DNA of 64,000 bases, from NCBI GenBank assembly GCA_040221095.1, contig JAVJVP010000008.1, positions 124,001-188,000 on the forward strand. Direction: 5' to 3'. The stretch's first letter is position 1, and each line of letters begins with the position of its first letter. This DNA comes from UBA1479 sp040221095 (GTDB taxonomy: Bacteria; Pseudomonadota; Alphaproteobacteria; Rhodospirillales; Casp-alpha2). The position numbers and the translations under genes were made by a program. Shown here in pieces: positions 9,377-17,735 of this stretch. The notes beneath the pieces were generated by a model. The model was given only the letters and a program-made list of their open reading frames with translations. It was not told the DNA's origin and made no database searches.

Positions 9377-10162
9377 ATGCTGACCATCGACCTGACCCTG
9401 CTGGAACAAGTGGCGGACATCGCCCGGCGCGCAGGCGCGCAGATCCTGACCGTTTACGAAACCGATTTCGAGGTCGAGACCAAGGGCGACAACTCGCCGG
9501 TCACGCAGGCCGACCAACTGGCCGAAGCCCTGATCACCCGGGCGATCCGCGACGAGATATCCACCGATTACCCCATCATCGGCGAGGAAGCGGCCGAGGC
9601 CGAGGGCCTGAAACAGCCCGGCGGCCCCGTGTTCTGGCTGGTCGATCCGCTCGACGGGACCAAGGAATTCATCAAGCGCAACGGTGAGTTCACGGTCAAC
9701 ATCGCGCTGATCGAGAACGGCATACCTGTCCTCGGCGTGGTGCATCTGCCCGTGCTGAACGAAACCTTCGTGGCCGGCGTGCCGGGGGCGTTCAAGCAGA
9801 CCGGCGGCGGCCCGCTTGCCCCCATCGCGTCGCGCGCCGCCCCGGCCGAGGGCCTGACCGCCGTGGTCAGCCGCTCCCACGGGGCCGAGGAAGCGGATGC
9901 GTTCCTGGAACGCTATACCGTGGCCGAACGCATCGGCGCCGGCAGTTCCCTGAAGTTCTGCCGCGTCGCCGAAGGGGCGGCGGACATCTATCCCCGCTTC
10001 GGGCGGACCATGGAATGGGACACGGCGGCGGGCCATGCGGTGCTGCGCTTTGCCGGCGGCGACGTGCTGACCACGGACGGCAGGCCCCTGACCTACGGCA
10101 AGCAGGGCCTCGACAATCCCCACTTCATCGCGGTCGGCAGGGGGATCGGCCTTGACGGATAG
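9377..10162 (+). CDS. cysQ: 3'(2'),5'-bisphosphate nucleotidase
   Basis: 261 aa. The inositol-monophosphatase fold motifs are visible: IIGEEAAEAE (metal-binding Glu pair), LVDPLDGTKEFI (the DPLDGT metal site) and a C-terminal EWDTAAGHAVL block. CysQ hydrolyses PAP (or PAPS) to AMP during sulfate assimilation and in removing toxic PAP. The ATG follows a short intergenic region of 93 bp. It overlaps the downstream sua5 start by 11 bp. A role in inositol phosphate hydrolysis is a less likely alternative given the TKEF motif typical of CysQ. Confidence 0.92.
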   Translation: MLTIDLTLLEQVADIARRAGAQILTVYETDFEVETKGDNSPVTQADQLAEALITRAIRDEISTDYPIIGEEAAEAEGLKQPGGPVFWLVDPLDGTKEFIKRNGEFTVNIALIENGIPVLGVVHLPVLNETFVAGVPGAFKQTGGGPLAPIASRAAPAEGLTAVVSRSHGAEEADAFLERYTVAERIGAGSSLKFCRVAEGAADIYPRFGRTMEWDTAAGHAVLRFAGGDVLTTDGRPLTYGKQGLDNPHFIAVGRGIGLDG

Positions 10163-11147
10163 CACCGTCCCGCCCTCCCCGATCGCCGACGCGGCCGACC
10201 CCGCCGCCATCGCCCGCGCGGCCCAGGTGCTGAAGGCGGGCGGGCTGGTCGCTTTCCCCACGGAAACGGTCTACGGCCTGGGCGCCGACGCGACCAACGA
10301 TGCCGCCTGCGCCGCCATCTACGCCGCCAAGGACCGGCCCGAGTTCAACCCCCTGATCGTGCATGTGGCCGATGCTGATGCCGCCGCTGGCTATGCCGAG
10401 ATCACGGCACTTGGCCGCATGTTGATGGATGCCTTCTGGCCGGGGCCGCTGACCGTCGTCCTACCCCGGCGGGCGGATTGCAGGCTGTCCAGGCTGGTCT
10501 CGGCGGGGCTCGACACGGTGGCCATCCGCGCCCCTGATCATCCCGTGGGCCAAGCCCTTCTGCGGGCGGGCGGCCTGCCCATCGCGGCACCCAGCGCCAA
10601 CCGCTCGGGCCATATGAGCCCGACCCGGGCCGCCCATGTCGCCGCCTCCCTGCCCGGCCCGGGCCGGGGTGGGCCCGAAATCATCCTGGACGGCGGCGCC
10701 TGCCCCGTGGGCCTGGAATCCACCGTCGTCGACGCCACCGGCGCGCAGGCCGTGATCCTGCGCCCCGGCGGCCTGACCCGGGAAGATATCGAGGCCATCT
10801 GCGGCCCCACCGCCGAAGCCCATGAAATCGGCCCCGGCGGCCCCCGTTCGCCGGGCATGCTGGCCCGCCACTACGCGCCGTCGAAGCGGCTGCGCCTGAA
10901 TGCGCGCCAGGCCGAGCCGGGCGAGGCCTTGCTCGGCTTCGGCCCGGACGCGCCTGCGGGAACGATGAACCTGAGCCCCTCGGGCGACACCACCGAGGCG
11001 GCCGCCAACCTGTTCGCCATGCTGCACGACCTAGACGGCGGGCCCGCCCCTGCCATCGCCGTCATGCCCATTCCCGAGCGGGGATTGGGCCGCGCCATCA
11101 ACGACCGCCTGATCCGCGCGGCGCGCACGGAGGATACCGAGGGATGA
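10152..11147 (+). CDS. sua5: L-threonylcarbamoyladenylate synthase, Sua5 type
   Basis: 331 aa, beginning at a TTG codon (10152) inside the end of cysQ. The start is supported by AGGGGG about 10 bp upstream and by the N-terminus leading directly into the YrdC domain (GGLVAFPTETVYGLGADA and KDRPEFNPLIVHV). The chain extends past the YrdC domain with a C-terminal Sua5 domain (SPGMLARHYAPS about residue 235). It makes threonylcarbamoyl-AMP from Thr, bicarbonate and ATP, the first step of t6A tRNA modification. Coupled to the exonuclease gene by a 4 bp ATGA overlap. Confidence 0.94.
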   Translation: MTDSTVPPSPIADAADPAAIARAAQVLKAGGLVAFPTETVYGLGADATNDAACAAIYAAKDRPEFNPLIVHVADADAAAGYAEITALGRMLMDAFWPGPLTVVLPRRADCRLSRLVSAGLDTVAIRAPDHPVGQALLRAGGLPIAAPSANRSGHMSPTRAAHVAASLPGPGRGGPEIILDGGACPVGLESTVVDATGAQAVILRPGGLTREDIEAICGPTAEAHEIGPGGPRSPGMLARHYAPSKRLRLNARQAEPGEALLGFGPDAPAGTMNLSPSGDTTEAAANLFAMLHDLDGGPAPAIAVMPIPERGLGRAINDRLIRAARTEDTEG

Positions 11148-11719
11148 AGGGCGACGACCTGGCGCTGATCGTCATGGACCTGGAATGGACCGCCTGGGAC
11201 GGGTCCAGGCAGCGTAATTGGACCGGCGTCGGCGAGGAGATGGAGATCGTGCAGATCGGCGCGGTCAGGCTGGCCGACACGCCCGCCCTGGAGGAACTGG
11301 GCGCATTTGAGCTTCTCGTCCGCCCGCGCATCAATCCGACCCTAGATCGCTATTTCACCGACCTCACGGGCATCACCCAGGATCGCCTGAACCGCGACGG
11401 CATGGACCTGAAGGACGCCCTGGCCGCCTTCGCCGATTTCGCCGCCCCGGCGACCGGCATCTACGGCTTCGGCGACGAGATGTCCCACATCATCACCAAC
11501 TGTCAGCTATATGGCATGGCCAATCCGCTCGCCCGGCACCGATGCGACAACGTGTGCCCCGCGGTGAAGGCGGTCCTCGGCACGGATAAGACACCGAACA
11601 GTTCGGACCTGCCGGGGCTCATGGGCTTCACCCCGCCCGGCGCCATGCACCAGGGTCTCGCCGACAGCCGCTGCGTCGCCGAGGCCCTGCGCCGGACGCG
11701 CGCGGCAGGCCGGTTCTAG
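11144..11719 (+). CDS. DEDD-type 3'-5' exonuclease family protein
   Basis: 191 aa. MDLEWT near the N-terminus provides the first Asp and Glu of the DEDD site, YGFGDEMSHI gives a mid-chain Asp, and HQGLADSRCV holds the Hx4D block of DEDDh exonucleases. Such proteins trim DNA or RNA 3' ends (DnaQ, RNase T, KapD-like); the target here cannot be told. Translation is coupled to sua5 by ATGA. A strong 12-bp stem lies 34 bp after the stop and probably ends the cysQ-sua5-exonuclease transcript. Confidence 0.85.
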   Translation: MKGDDLALIVMDLEWTAWDGSRQRNWTGVGEEMEIVQIGAVRLADTPALEELGAFELLVRPRINPTLDRYFTDLTGITQDRLNRDGMDLKDALAAFADFAAPATGIYGFGDEMSHIITNCQLYGMANPLARHRCDNVCPAVKAVLGTDKTPNSSDLPGLMGFTPPGAMHQGLADSRCVAEALRRTRAAGRF

Positions 11720-11752
11720 GTTTTCCGGGAAACAGATACCCAGACAGCGAAA

Positions 11753-11779
11753 CGGCCCCATGCATCTTGCATGGGGCCG
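11753..11779. terminator. Bidirectional hairpin terminator between convergent genes
   Basis: A perfect 12-bp stem (CGGCCCCATGCA / TGCATGGGGCCG) with a TCT loop lies between the exonuclease stop and the MFS stop. There is a short T run (TTT) after the stem on the minus strand and none on the plus strand, so termination may be stronger for the MFS transcript. Confidence 0.65.
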
Positions 11780-11804
11780 CTCCGCGCCTACGGTATGTGT
11801 GGGG

Positions 11805-13019
11805 TCATTCCGCGGGCTGAGCTGCTGGTTCCGTCTTGGTCAGATGGTCACGCGACGGCAGGAACAGGGCAACCGCGGCCTCGAACACGGCGAGGGCCGC
11901 CAGCACCAGGAACACGGTTTCGAACCCGCCCATGTTGGTGTGCAGCCAGCCGACCATGGGCAGGGCCGCAGCACCGACGCAGAGCCCGACCAGATACTTG
12001 AGCGCGAACACCCGCGAACGGTATTCCTTGTTGGTGAACCGCGCGATGATGGTGTCGTGGATCGGAATGATCGAGAACACCACGAACATCATGGCCGCGG
12101 CACTGCCCAGCATACCGACATGATGGGCGAAGGCGACGAAGAACACAGCCGGCGCCTGAAGGAAGATGGCGGTCAGGTAAATCGGCTTCAGCCGGTACTT
12201 GTCCAGCATCATGCCCATCATGACCTGGGCCGACGACGCGACCACGAACACGACGAAGGTCCACATGCCGACCTGGGACAGGTTGGATGCGAGATCGCCC
12301 AGGCGTTCGTCGAACACCTTGGGCAGGGCGTTGGTCGTCGCGTTGAAGATCAGCATGCCGGGGGCCGAGGCCAACAGCACCACGGCGATGGCGCGGCGGA
12401 TTTCGCTGCGCGAGGCGCCGATGAACTTGTCCTTCTTGGCCAGCGCGTGGGGCTCCGGCGCGTTACGCGCGAAAATCATGTAGGCGATGCCGGTGGCGAT
12501 GGAGATAACGCCCGGCACGATGAAGGCGGCGCGCCAGTTGATGACGTCGGTCAGGGTGCCGGCGACGATCGCGGCCATGGCCACGCCCAGGTTGCCGAAC
12601 ACGCCGTTGATGCCCAGTTCCTTGCCCAGGGTCTTGGCGTTTTCCGCGACCATGGCGATGCCCACGGGATGGTAGATGGCGGCGAACACGCCGATGGCCA
12701 AAAGGCCGGCCGCCACGGCGTAAGGCCCCGTGGCGAGGCCGGTCAAGATGGAGGCCGTGCCGATACCGATGAAGAACACCGTGAGCATGCCATGCTTGGA
12801 CCATTTGTCGCCGAGCCAGCCCGCCGGGATCGAGCCGGCGCCGAAGGCGATGAAGCTCGCCGTCGAAAGCGCCAGAAGAAAGCCGTAGGAGCCCTGGAAC
12901 GCCGGGTCCTTGGCCATGGCGACAACAGCCGTTGCGTAAAGCAGCATGAACAGGTGGTCATAAAGGTGGCCCAGGTTCAGGAACAGGAACTGGACACCGC
13001 GTCGGTCGAAATAGTCCAT
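11805..13019 (-). CDS. MFS transporter
   Basis: 404 aa from MDYFDRRGVQ; an in-frame ATG six codons upstream (MRPRPK) is an alternative start. About 12 hydrophobic segments alternate with short loops, and the first half contains GHLYDHLFMLLYATAVVAMAKD, a His/Asp-bearing first helix like that of Fsr-type MFS drug exporters. It is an inner-membrane carrier of unknown substrate. It is divergent from an AraC-type regulator 145 bp away, which is the usual arrangement of a local activator with its target transporter. Confidence 0.85.
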   Translation of the reverse strand: MDYFDRRGVQFLFLNLGHLYDHLFMLLYATAVVAMAKDPAFQGSYGFLLALSTASFIAFGAGSIPAGWLGDKWSKHGMLTVFFIGIGTASILTGLATGPYAVAAGLLAIGVFAAIYHPVGIAMVAENAKTLGKELGINGVFGNLGVAMAAIVAGTLTDVINWRAAFIVPGVISIATGIAYMIFARNAPEPHALAKKDKFIGASRSEIRRAIAVVLLASAPGMLIFNATTNALPKVFDERLGDLASNLSQVGMWTFVVFVVASSAQVMMGMMLDKYRLKPIYLTAIFLQAPAVFFVAFAHHVGMLGSAAAMMFVVFSIIPIHDTIIARFTNKEYRSRVFALKYLVGLCVGAAALPMVGWLHTNMGGFETVFLVLAALAVFEAAVALFLPSRDHLTKTEPAAQPAE

Positions 13020-13164
13020 TTTCGGTCTTGGCCTCATAGAGTGGGTAAGGCGGCCCGGGAGAACACTAAGAATTGGGCCGTCTATCCTTGTGCCCCAAAG
13101 TCTCATCGACAGTCTTTCCGTATTCTGTCAATTTATATCGCGAAACGGACAAACGAGATCTCCC

Positions 13165-13962
13165 ATGGACGGCCCCCTTCGCGAACAGACCCATCAGGAC
13201 AACGTCGCGCGCGTGCAGGCACTGCAGGCCGTGCCGCGCCCCGTGGTCGCCGCCGCGACGGACTATCCGGCGGGGCAGGCGACGCGCTGGCATTCCCACC
13301 CCCGGGCGCAACTGGTCTACGGCATTTCCGGCGTCATGGCCGTGACGACCGAGGCCGGTGTGTGGGTCGTGCCGCCGGAACGCGCCGTCTGGGTGCCGGG
13401 CGGCATGGCGCACCGGGTCGATTTTCCGACGGACGTCAAGATGCGCAGCCTGTGGGTCAGCCCGGAAGCCGCCGGCGGACTGCCCCGGGCATGCAGCGTC
13501 GTCACCGTGTCGCCGCTGCTGCGCGAACTGATCCGCGCCGCCGTCGACGTGCCCGCCGAATACGACGCGGACGGCCCGGCCGGGCGGCTGATGGCGGTGA
13601 TCCTCGACCAGCTGAAGGTCCTGGACCAGGCCCCCCTGCACCTGCCCTGGCCCGAGGACGCGCGTCTGAAACGCATCGCCGAGGCGTTGACCGATGACCC
13701 GGCGCTGGACGCCGGGCTCGACGCCCTGGCCAAATCGGCGGGGGCCAGTGCCCGCACCCTGGCGCGCCTGTTCGTCAAGGATACGGGCATGACCTTCGGC
13801 GCCTGGCGGCAGCAGGCAAGGCTGCTCAAGGCCCTGGAACTGCTCGCCGCCGGACAGCCGGTGACGGCGACGGCGCTGGACCTCGGCTACGACAGCCCGT
13901 CCGCCTTCATCGCCATGTTCAAGAAGGCGCTGGGCGTATCGCCGGGGCGGTATTTTCGCTGA
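13165..13962 (+). CDS. AraC-family transcriptional regulator with N-terminal cupin
   Basis: 265 aa from MDGPLREQTH; a more upstream ATG at 13090 in the same frame would run into the divergent gene's promoter. The N-terminal half is a cupin sensor (HSHPRAQLVYGISGVM at about residues 38-53, PPERAVWVPGGMAH). The C-terminal third has two helix-turn-helix units, ending in the AraC signature LDLGYDSPSAFIAMFKKALG. It likely controls the divergent MFS gene, perhaps as an exporter of the effector; inferred from orientation only. Confidence 0.9.
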   Translation: MDGPLREQTHQDNVARVQALQAVPRPVVAAATDYPAGQATRWHSHPRAQLVYGISGVMAVTTEAGVWVVPPERAVWVPGGMAHRVDFPTDVKMRSLWVSPEAAGGLPRACSVVTVSPLLRELIRAAVDVPAEYDADGPAGRLMAVILDQLKVLDQAPLHLPWPEDARLKRIAEALTDDPALDAGLDALAKSAGASARTLARLFVKDTGMTFGAWRQQARLLKALELLAAGQPVTATALDLGYDSPSAFIAMFKKALGVSPGRYFR

Positions 13963-13969
13963 TGCCCCG

Positions 13970-13998
13970 TTGTCCCGGTCCGCGAACGGGCGTATAAG
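13970..13998 (+). promoter_or_regulatory. Promoter for the rhodanese-ChrB gene
   Basis: TTGTCC (13970-13975) and TATAAG (13993-13998) are separated by 17 bp, followed by a leader of roughly 90 nt before the ATG at 14098. The leader is GC-rich with GAGAGG as the likely ribosome site. Confidence 0.5.
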
Positions 13999-14097
13999 CT
14001 TTCCGTTCCGCCGGGGCCCCGCAGTCCCCCGGTGACGTTCAAGGCGGCGGTCCGCCCAAGCACTGCTCGGCCCTCTGATGCAAGAGAGGTTTGAGCC

Positions 14098-14925
14098 ATG
14101 GTTGCCTCCGCCCTGCCCCTGTCCGCCAATGCCGTTTCCGCCGACGACCTGAACCGCCTGATCGCCACGGACACCTGCCCCGTCATCGTCGACGTGCGCC
14201 GCCGCGCCGCCTTCGACAAGGCCGATGCCATGATCGCCACGGCGATGTGGCGCGACCATGCGGCGGCCGCCGACTGGGCCGAAGACTTGCCGGAAGAATG
14301 CTCCGTCGTCGTCTATTGCGTGCACGGCCATGCCATCAGCCAGAGCGCCGCCGCGACCCTGCGAGCGCTCGGCGTCGACTCCTACTACCTGGACGGCGGG
14401 ATCGAGCATTTCGCCGACGCGGGCGGCGTCACCGTCAAACGTGGCCTCGTGCCCGAAGACCGGCCCAGCATCTGGGTCACCCGCGAGCGGCCCAAGATCG
14501 ATCGCATCGCCTGCCCCTGGTTCATCCGCCGCTTCATCGACCCGGACGCCGTGTTTCATTACGTCGGCAAGGAGTTCGTGTCCGACGTGGCGAAAGAAAC
14601 CGGCGGCATTCCCTATGACATCCCCGACGTGGATTTCAGTCATGTCGGCGCGAACTGCAGCTTCGACGCCTTCGTCGCCTGGTCGGGGATCAAGGACCCG
14701 GCCCTGGACCGCTTGGCGGACATCGTCCGCGGCGCGGATACCGGTAAACTCGACCTGGCGCCGGAATGCGCGGGACTGCTGGCGGCGTCCCTGGGCCTGT
14801 CGGCGCTGTACGAGGACGACGACCTGGCCATGCTCGACGCCGGCATGGCGGTCTATGACGCGCTGTTCGCCTGGGCCCGCCACGCGGCGGCGGAAACCCA
14901 CAACTGGGTGCCCAACCCGGCCTAG
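14098..14925 (+). CDS. Rhodanese fused to ChrB C-terminal domain (chromate-resistance related)
   Basis: 275 aa. Residues 1-115 form a rhodanese domain: VIVDVRRRAAFDKAD and an active-site loop YCVHGHAIS, with Cys at 74. Residues about 125-270 match the ChrB C-terminal domain (RERPKIDRIACPWFIRRFID, FVAWSGIKDPALDRLADIV). Rhodaneses transfer sulfane sulfur; ChrB-domain proteins are linked to chromate sensing or resistance. A ChrA transporter lies about 3.8 kb downstream, which supports a chromate/sulfate-analogue role, though the biochemical activity of the fusion is not known. Its stop overlaps the convergent TauE-like stop by 4 bp. Confidence 0.88.
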   Translation: MVASALPLSANAVSADDLNRLIATDTCPVIVDVRRRAAFDKADAMIATAMWRDHAAAADWAEDLPEECSVVVYCVHGHAISQSAAATLRALGVDSYYLDGGIEHFADAGGVTVKRGLVPEDRPSIWVTRERPKIDRIACPWFIRRFIDPDAVFHYVGKEFVSDVAKETGGIPYDIPDVDFSHVGANCSFDAFVAWSGIKDPALDRLADIVRGADTGKLDLAPECAGLLAASLGLSALYEDDDLAMLDAGMAVYDALFAWARHAAAETHNWVPNPA

Positions 14926-15680
14926 CCGATCAACGGCCGCAGGCCGTCCCAGGTCAGCTTGATGCCGGTGAAGAACAGCAGCACGTAGCAGACGCCGAAG
15001 AACACCTTGTCCGACAGGCGGTTCTGGCCCCACAGGCCGATGCGGATGCCGACGGGCACCAGGGGCACCAGGACCAGCGCGGTCCAGAGAACCTCCGGCG
15101 TGAACTGGCCCAGTTCCCAATAGGCCGGGAACTTCATCAGGTTCACGGCCCAGAAGAAGATGGCGAAGGTGCCGACGAAGGGCCGTTTGGCCAGGCCGCG
15201 CGGCAGCAGGTAGACCTGCACCGGCGGGGCCCCCGCATGGGCGAAGAAGCTGGTGAAGCCGCCGCACATGCCCCAGAACACGCCGCGCAGACCCGGCGGG
15301 CGGGCGCCGTCGGGCTTGGGCCTGAGCGGCAGCCAGTGGTCGAGGGTGAAGACGATGGCGATCAGGCCGACCATCAGGCGGGTGCCTTCCTCGGTCATGA
15401 ACTGGAACCCGGCCCAGCCGGCCGCCGTGCCCAGAACCGCCCCCGGCAACAGGACCTTGAGGTCGGGGCGGCTGAAGTCCTTGCGGTAGACCCAGATGTT
15501 GATGAAGTCGATGGACATCAGCACCGGCAGCATGATCGCCGCCGCCATGGGCACGGGCACGACCAGCGACATCATGGGCACGGCGATCAGCGCCAGGCCG
15601 GAGCCGAACCCGCCCTTGGAAATGCCCGCGATCAGGGCCGCCGGCACGGCCAGGAGGTAGAACAGGGGATCGGTGATCAT
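14922..15680 (-). CDS. TauE/SafE-family sulfite/anion exporter
   Basis: 252 aa from MITDPLFYLL. About eight hydrophobic helices, with ALIAGISKGGFGSGLALIAVP at the N-terminus, the motif typical of TauE/SafE (PF01925) permeases, and a second similar repeat ending in VYLLPRGLAKRPFVGTFAIFF. Family members export sulfite, sulfoacetate or related organic anions. Its start lies 1 bp from the stop of the upstream MFS gene on the same strand, so the two transporters form an operon. It converges with the rhodanese-ChrB gene by a 4 bp overlap. Confidence 0.88.
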   Translation of the reverse strand: MITDPLFYLLAVPAALIAGISKGGFGSGLALIAVPMMSLVVPVPMAAAIMLPVLMSIDFINIWVYRKDFSRPDLKVLLPGAVLGTAAGWAGFQFMTEEGTRLMVGLIAIVFTLDHWLPLRPKPDGARPPGLRGVFWGMCGGFTSFFAHAGAPPVQVYLLPRGLAKRPFVGTFAIFFWAVNLMKFPAYWELGQFTPEVLWTALVLVPLVPVGIRIGLWGQNRLSDKVFFGVCYVLLFFTGIKLTWDGLRPLIG

Positions 15681-15681
15681 G

Positions 15682-17226
15682 TCAGGGCATCGGTCCGTCG
15701 GCGGTGAAGGACGGGGGCGGCGCGTCACCGGACTTACGCCGGCTGAAGCGCGCCTTGCGGAACAGGAGTTCCACCGGATATGTGGCCGCCGACCGCAACC
15801 CGGCGACGGAGGTCAGGTTGCGCATGCCCTGGCGGGCGGTGGCCATGATTTCTTCCAAGACGATGTCCTCCTCGACCTCACCGACTTCCTTAACCTGACG
15901 CAGGCGGTTGAGCGAGAGGAAACCCAAAATCGCCGCCAGACCGAAGAAGAAATCCCAATGGCGCAGGTTGATGGCCTGGAACACATGGCGGGTTTCCGGC
16001 TCTGTCCAGCGCAGGATCAGGGTCAGTTCCCGGTCCGTGAACCAGTCGGCGAACAGGCCGCCGATGATCGGCGCCGTGCCGGCGCAGATTGCGGAGATCA
16101 GGGACGCGACGGAGAGGTAGCTGGCCGCCGCGCCGCGGGGGGCCAACTTCAAACTGATGTTGCCCGACGCCAGCGTCACCCCGGCGGTCGAGATGCCGGT
16201 CAGGACATGAATGACGACCAGCAACGGCAAGGTCAGCACATGCTTTTCCGGCAGGGTGGTGAAGGTCCACAGGAAGATCGACAGCACGAACAGAGGCGCC
16301 GCGACGGTCAACACGCCCTTGTTGGACACCCTATCGGCGATCCGCCCCCAGGCCTTCAGCACGGCGATGTTGGCAGCCTGGCTGACGATCAGCAGCGCCG
16401 TGACCATGGTGACGCTGAGGCCCAGGCGCTTGTACAGGTAGACCGTGAAGAAGGGCGCGGCGAGATTAATGGCGAAGTTCCAGGATCCCAGGAAAATCAC
16501 CAGATTGCGGAAATTGACGTCCTTCAAGGGTTCGGCCAGACGCTCCGTCAAAGGCAGGTGGCGTTCCGCCGGCGGCATGGCCGGTTCGGGAATTCGGCAC
16601 ATGCAATAGACGCTGGCGCAGCCGGCCAGGAACGCAAGAAGCAGAAGAATGGCATAGCCGTAGGCCTCCCGGTGCGGCACCAGGCGGCTCCATTCGTCGA
16701 CGAACAGCCCGGCCAGCAGGCTGACCACCATGCCGATTCCGGTCATCCACATCAGGCGGTTGGCGAACACCGCCCCCATGCGGCTTTCCGGCACCAGATC
16801 GCGGATCCAGGAATTGAACGAACAGCCGACGAAGGCGCCGAGACTGTAGCGAAGCGTGAGCCCGATAAGCAGCAGGGCCAGGCCCGCCTCTTTCGACGGG
16901 ATCAGCACCGCCGCCGCCATGACCAACAACATGGGCCGGCTGGCCGCGCCGAAGACGACGGCAAGCAGGCGCCGCCGGCGCACCTTCTCGACCACCTGGA
17001 CGGCGGGCAGCAGGGCCAGTTGGCCCAGGTTCGGCAGGGCGACCAGCAGGCCGATGGCCAGGTTCGAGGCGTCGAAATAAAGGGCGTAGGCGACCAGGAT
17101 CGGCCCCAGCGCCAGCGTTTCCATGCCCTGGGCCCAGATGCCGTTGTGCAGCAGCCATTTCAGGCCGGTTTCGACCTCGGCATCGCTCAGGTTTTCGGAC
17201 GGCGCCAGGCGCTGGGCGATGGACAT
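15682..17226 (-). CDS. MFS transporter, large
   Basis: 514 aa. The chain has about 12 transmembrane helices, with the family block GLTLRYSLGAFVGCSFNSWI in the first half and a hydrophilic C-terminal tail from about residue 440 (RQVKEVGEVEEDIVLEE onward), longer than the usual MFS end. An acidic N-terminus precedes the first helix. The substrate is not recognisable. It is upstream of and almost abuts the TauE/SafE gene and follows the ArsC-like gene after 11 bp, making an arsC-like / MFS / tauE run on the minus strand. Confidence 0.8.
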   Translation of the reverse strand: MSIAQRLAPSENLSDAEVETGLKWLLHNGIWAQGMETLALGPILVAYALYFDASNLAIGLLVALPNLGQLALLPAVQVVEKVRRRRLLAVVFGAASRPMLLVMAAAVLIPSKEAGLALLLIGLTLRYSLGAFVGCSFNSWIRDLVPESRMGAVFANRLMWMTGIGMVVSLLAGLFVDEWSRLVPHREAYGYAILLLLAFLAGCASVYCMCRIPEPAMPPAERHLPLTERLAEPLKDVNFRNLVIFLGSWNFAINLAAPFFTVYLYKRLGLSVTMVTALLIVSQAANIAVLKAWGRIADRVSNKGVLTVAAPLFVLSIFLWTFTTLPEKHVLTLPLLVVIHVLTGISTAGVTLASGNISLKLAPRGAAASYLSVASLISAICAGTAPIIGGLFADWFTDRELTLILRWTEPETRHVFQAINLRHWDFFFGLAAILGFLSLNRLRQVKEVGEVEEDIVLEEIMATARQGMRNLTSVAGLRSAATYPVELLFRKARFSRRKSGDAPPPSFTADGPMP

Positions 17227-17237
17227 GGCCCGGCCGA

Positions 17238-17603
17238 TCAGGCCCCAGACTTTTGCGTCTGAGCCTTGAGGGCCTGCTTCTGAGCGTCGCGGAAGCCGAC
17301 GATCACGTCCTTGCCGGCGACGAACACGGGCCGCTTGATGAGGGTCGGATGGGCCGCCAGCAGGGCCTTGGCCTTGGCGGCGTCAAGCCCGTCCTTGTCA
17401 CTGTCGGCAAGGCCGCGCCAGGTGGTCGACGACTTGTTGACCAGGGCCTCCCAGCCCACGGCGTCGACCCAGCGCGCCAGTTCGGCCGCCGGCACGCCGT
17501 CGCCGCGCACGTCCTTCACCGCATGGGCGATGCCTTCGCCGGCCAGCCATTGCAGCGCCTTCTTGCAGGTGTCGCAGGTCTTGAGGCCCCAGACGGTCAG
17601 CAT
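17238..17603 (-). CDS. ArsC/Spx/YffB-family thioredoxin-fold protein
   Basis: 121 aa from MLTVWGLKTC, with GGAGGGG upstream of the ATG. The CDTC motif (Cys10 and Cys13) sits at the N-terminus, and TLIKRPVF carries the Arg-Pro of the ArsC glutaredoxin-like fold. YffB/ArsC-like members may act as glutathione-dependent oxidoreductases or arsenate reductases; true ArsC activity also needs further conserved residues that cannot be verified here. First gene of the minus-strand trio with the MFS and TauE/SafE genes. Confidence 0.87.
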   Translation of the reverse strand: MLTVWGLKTCDTCKKALQWLAGEGIAHAVKDVRGDGVPAAELARWVDAVGWEALVNKSSTTWRGLADSDKDGLDAAKAKALLAAHPTLIKRPVFVAGKDVIVGFRDAQKQALKAQTQKSGA

Positions 17604-17629
17604 GTCCCCTCCCATTTCCTTGTTCGCCG

Positions 17630-17658
17630 TTTACGATACGGGCACAAGCCCCTATATG
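17630..17658 (+). promoter_or_regulatory. Promoter for yaaA
   Basis: TTTACG (17630-17635) and TATATG (17653-17658) are 17 bp apart in the divergent gap before yaaA, about 78 bp ahead of its ATG. Confidence 0.4.
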
Positions 17659-17735
17659 TCATCCCATCGAATTTTGCCAAGCCGCCGTCCGGCGGCATGC
17701 CGCCCGCCCGACCCACAGCGCAGAGGCACCCCGAC

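Noticed and set aside
8231..10261. Long minus-strand open frame opposite the MEMO-AMMECR1 and cysQ genes
   Set aside because: Shadow of the real plus-strand genes; composition is low-complexity Arg/Gly/Ala and no start signal or domain is present.
11760..13697. Long plus-strand open frame opposite the MFS gene
   Set aside because: Antisense to a well-formed 12-helix transporter; His/Gly/Arg-rich with no motif.
13066..15267. Very long minus-strand open frame
   Set aside because: It lies antisense to the AraC and rhodanese-ChrB genes, which have clear domains and promoters; its translation is His/Gly/Arg-rich without any family motif, as expected from GC-rich antisense codons.
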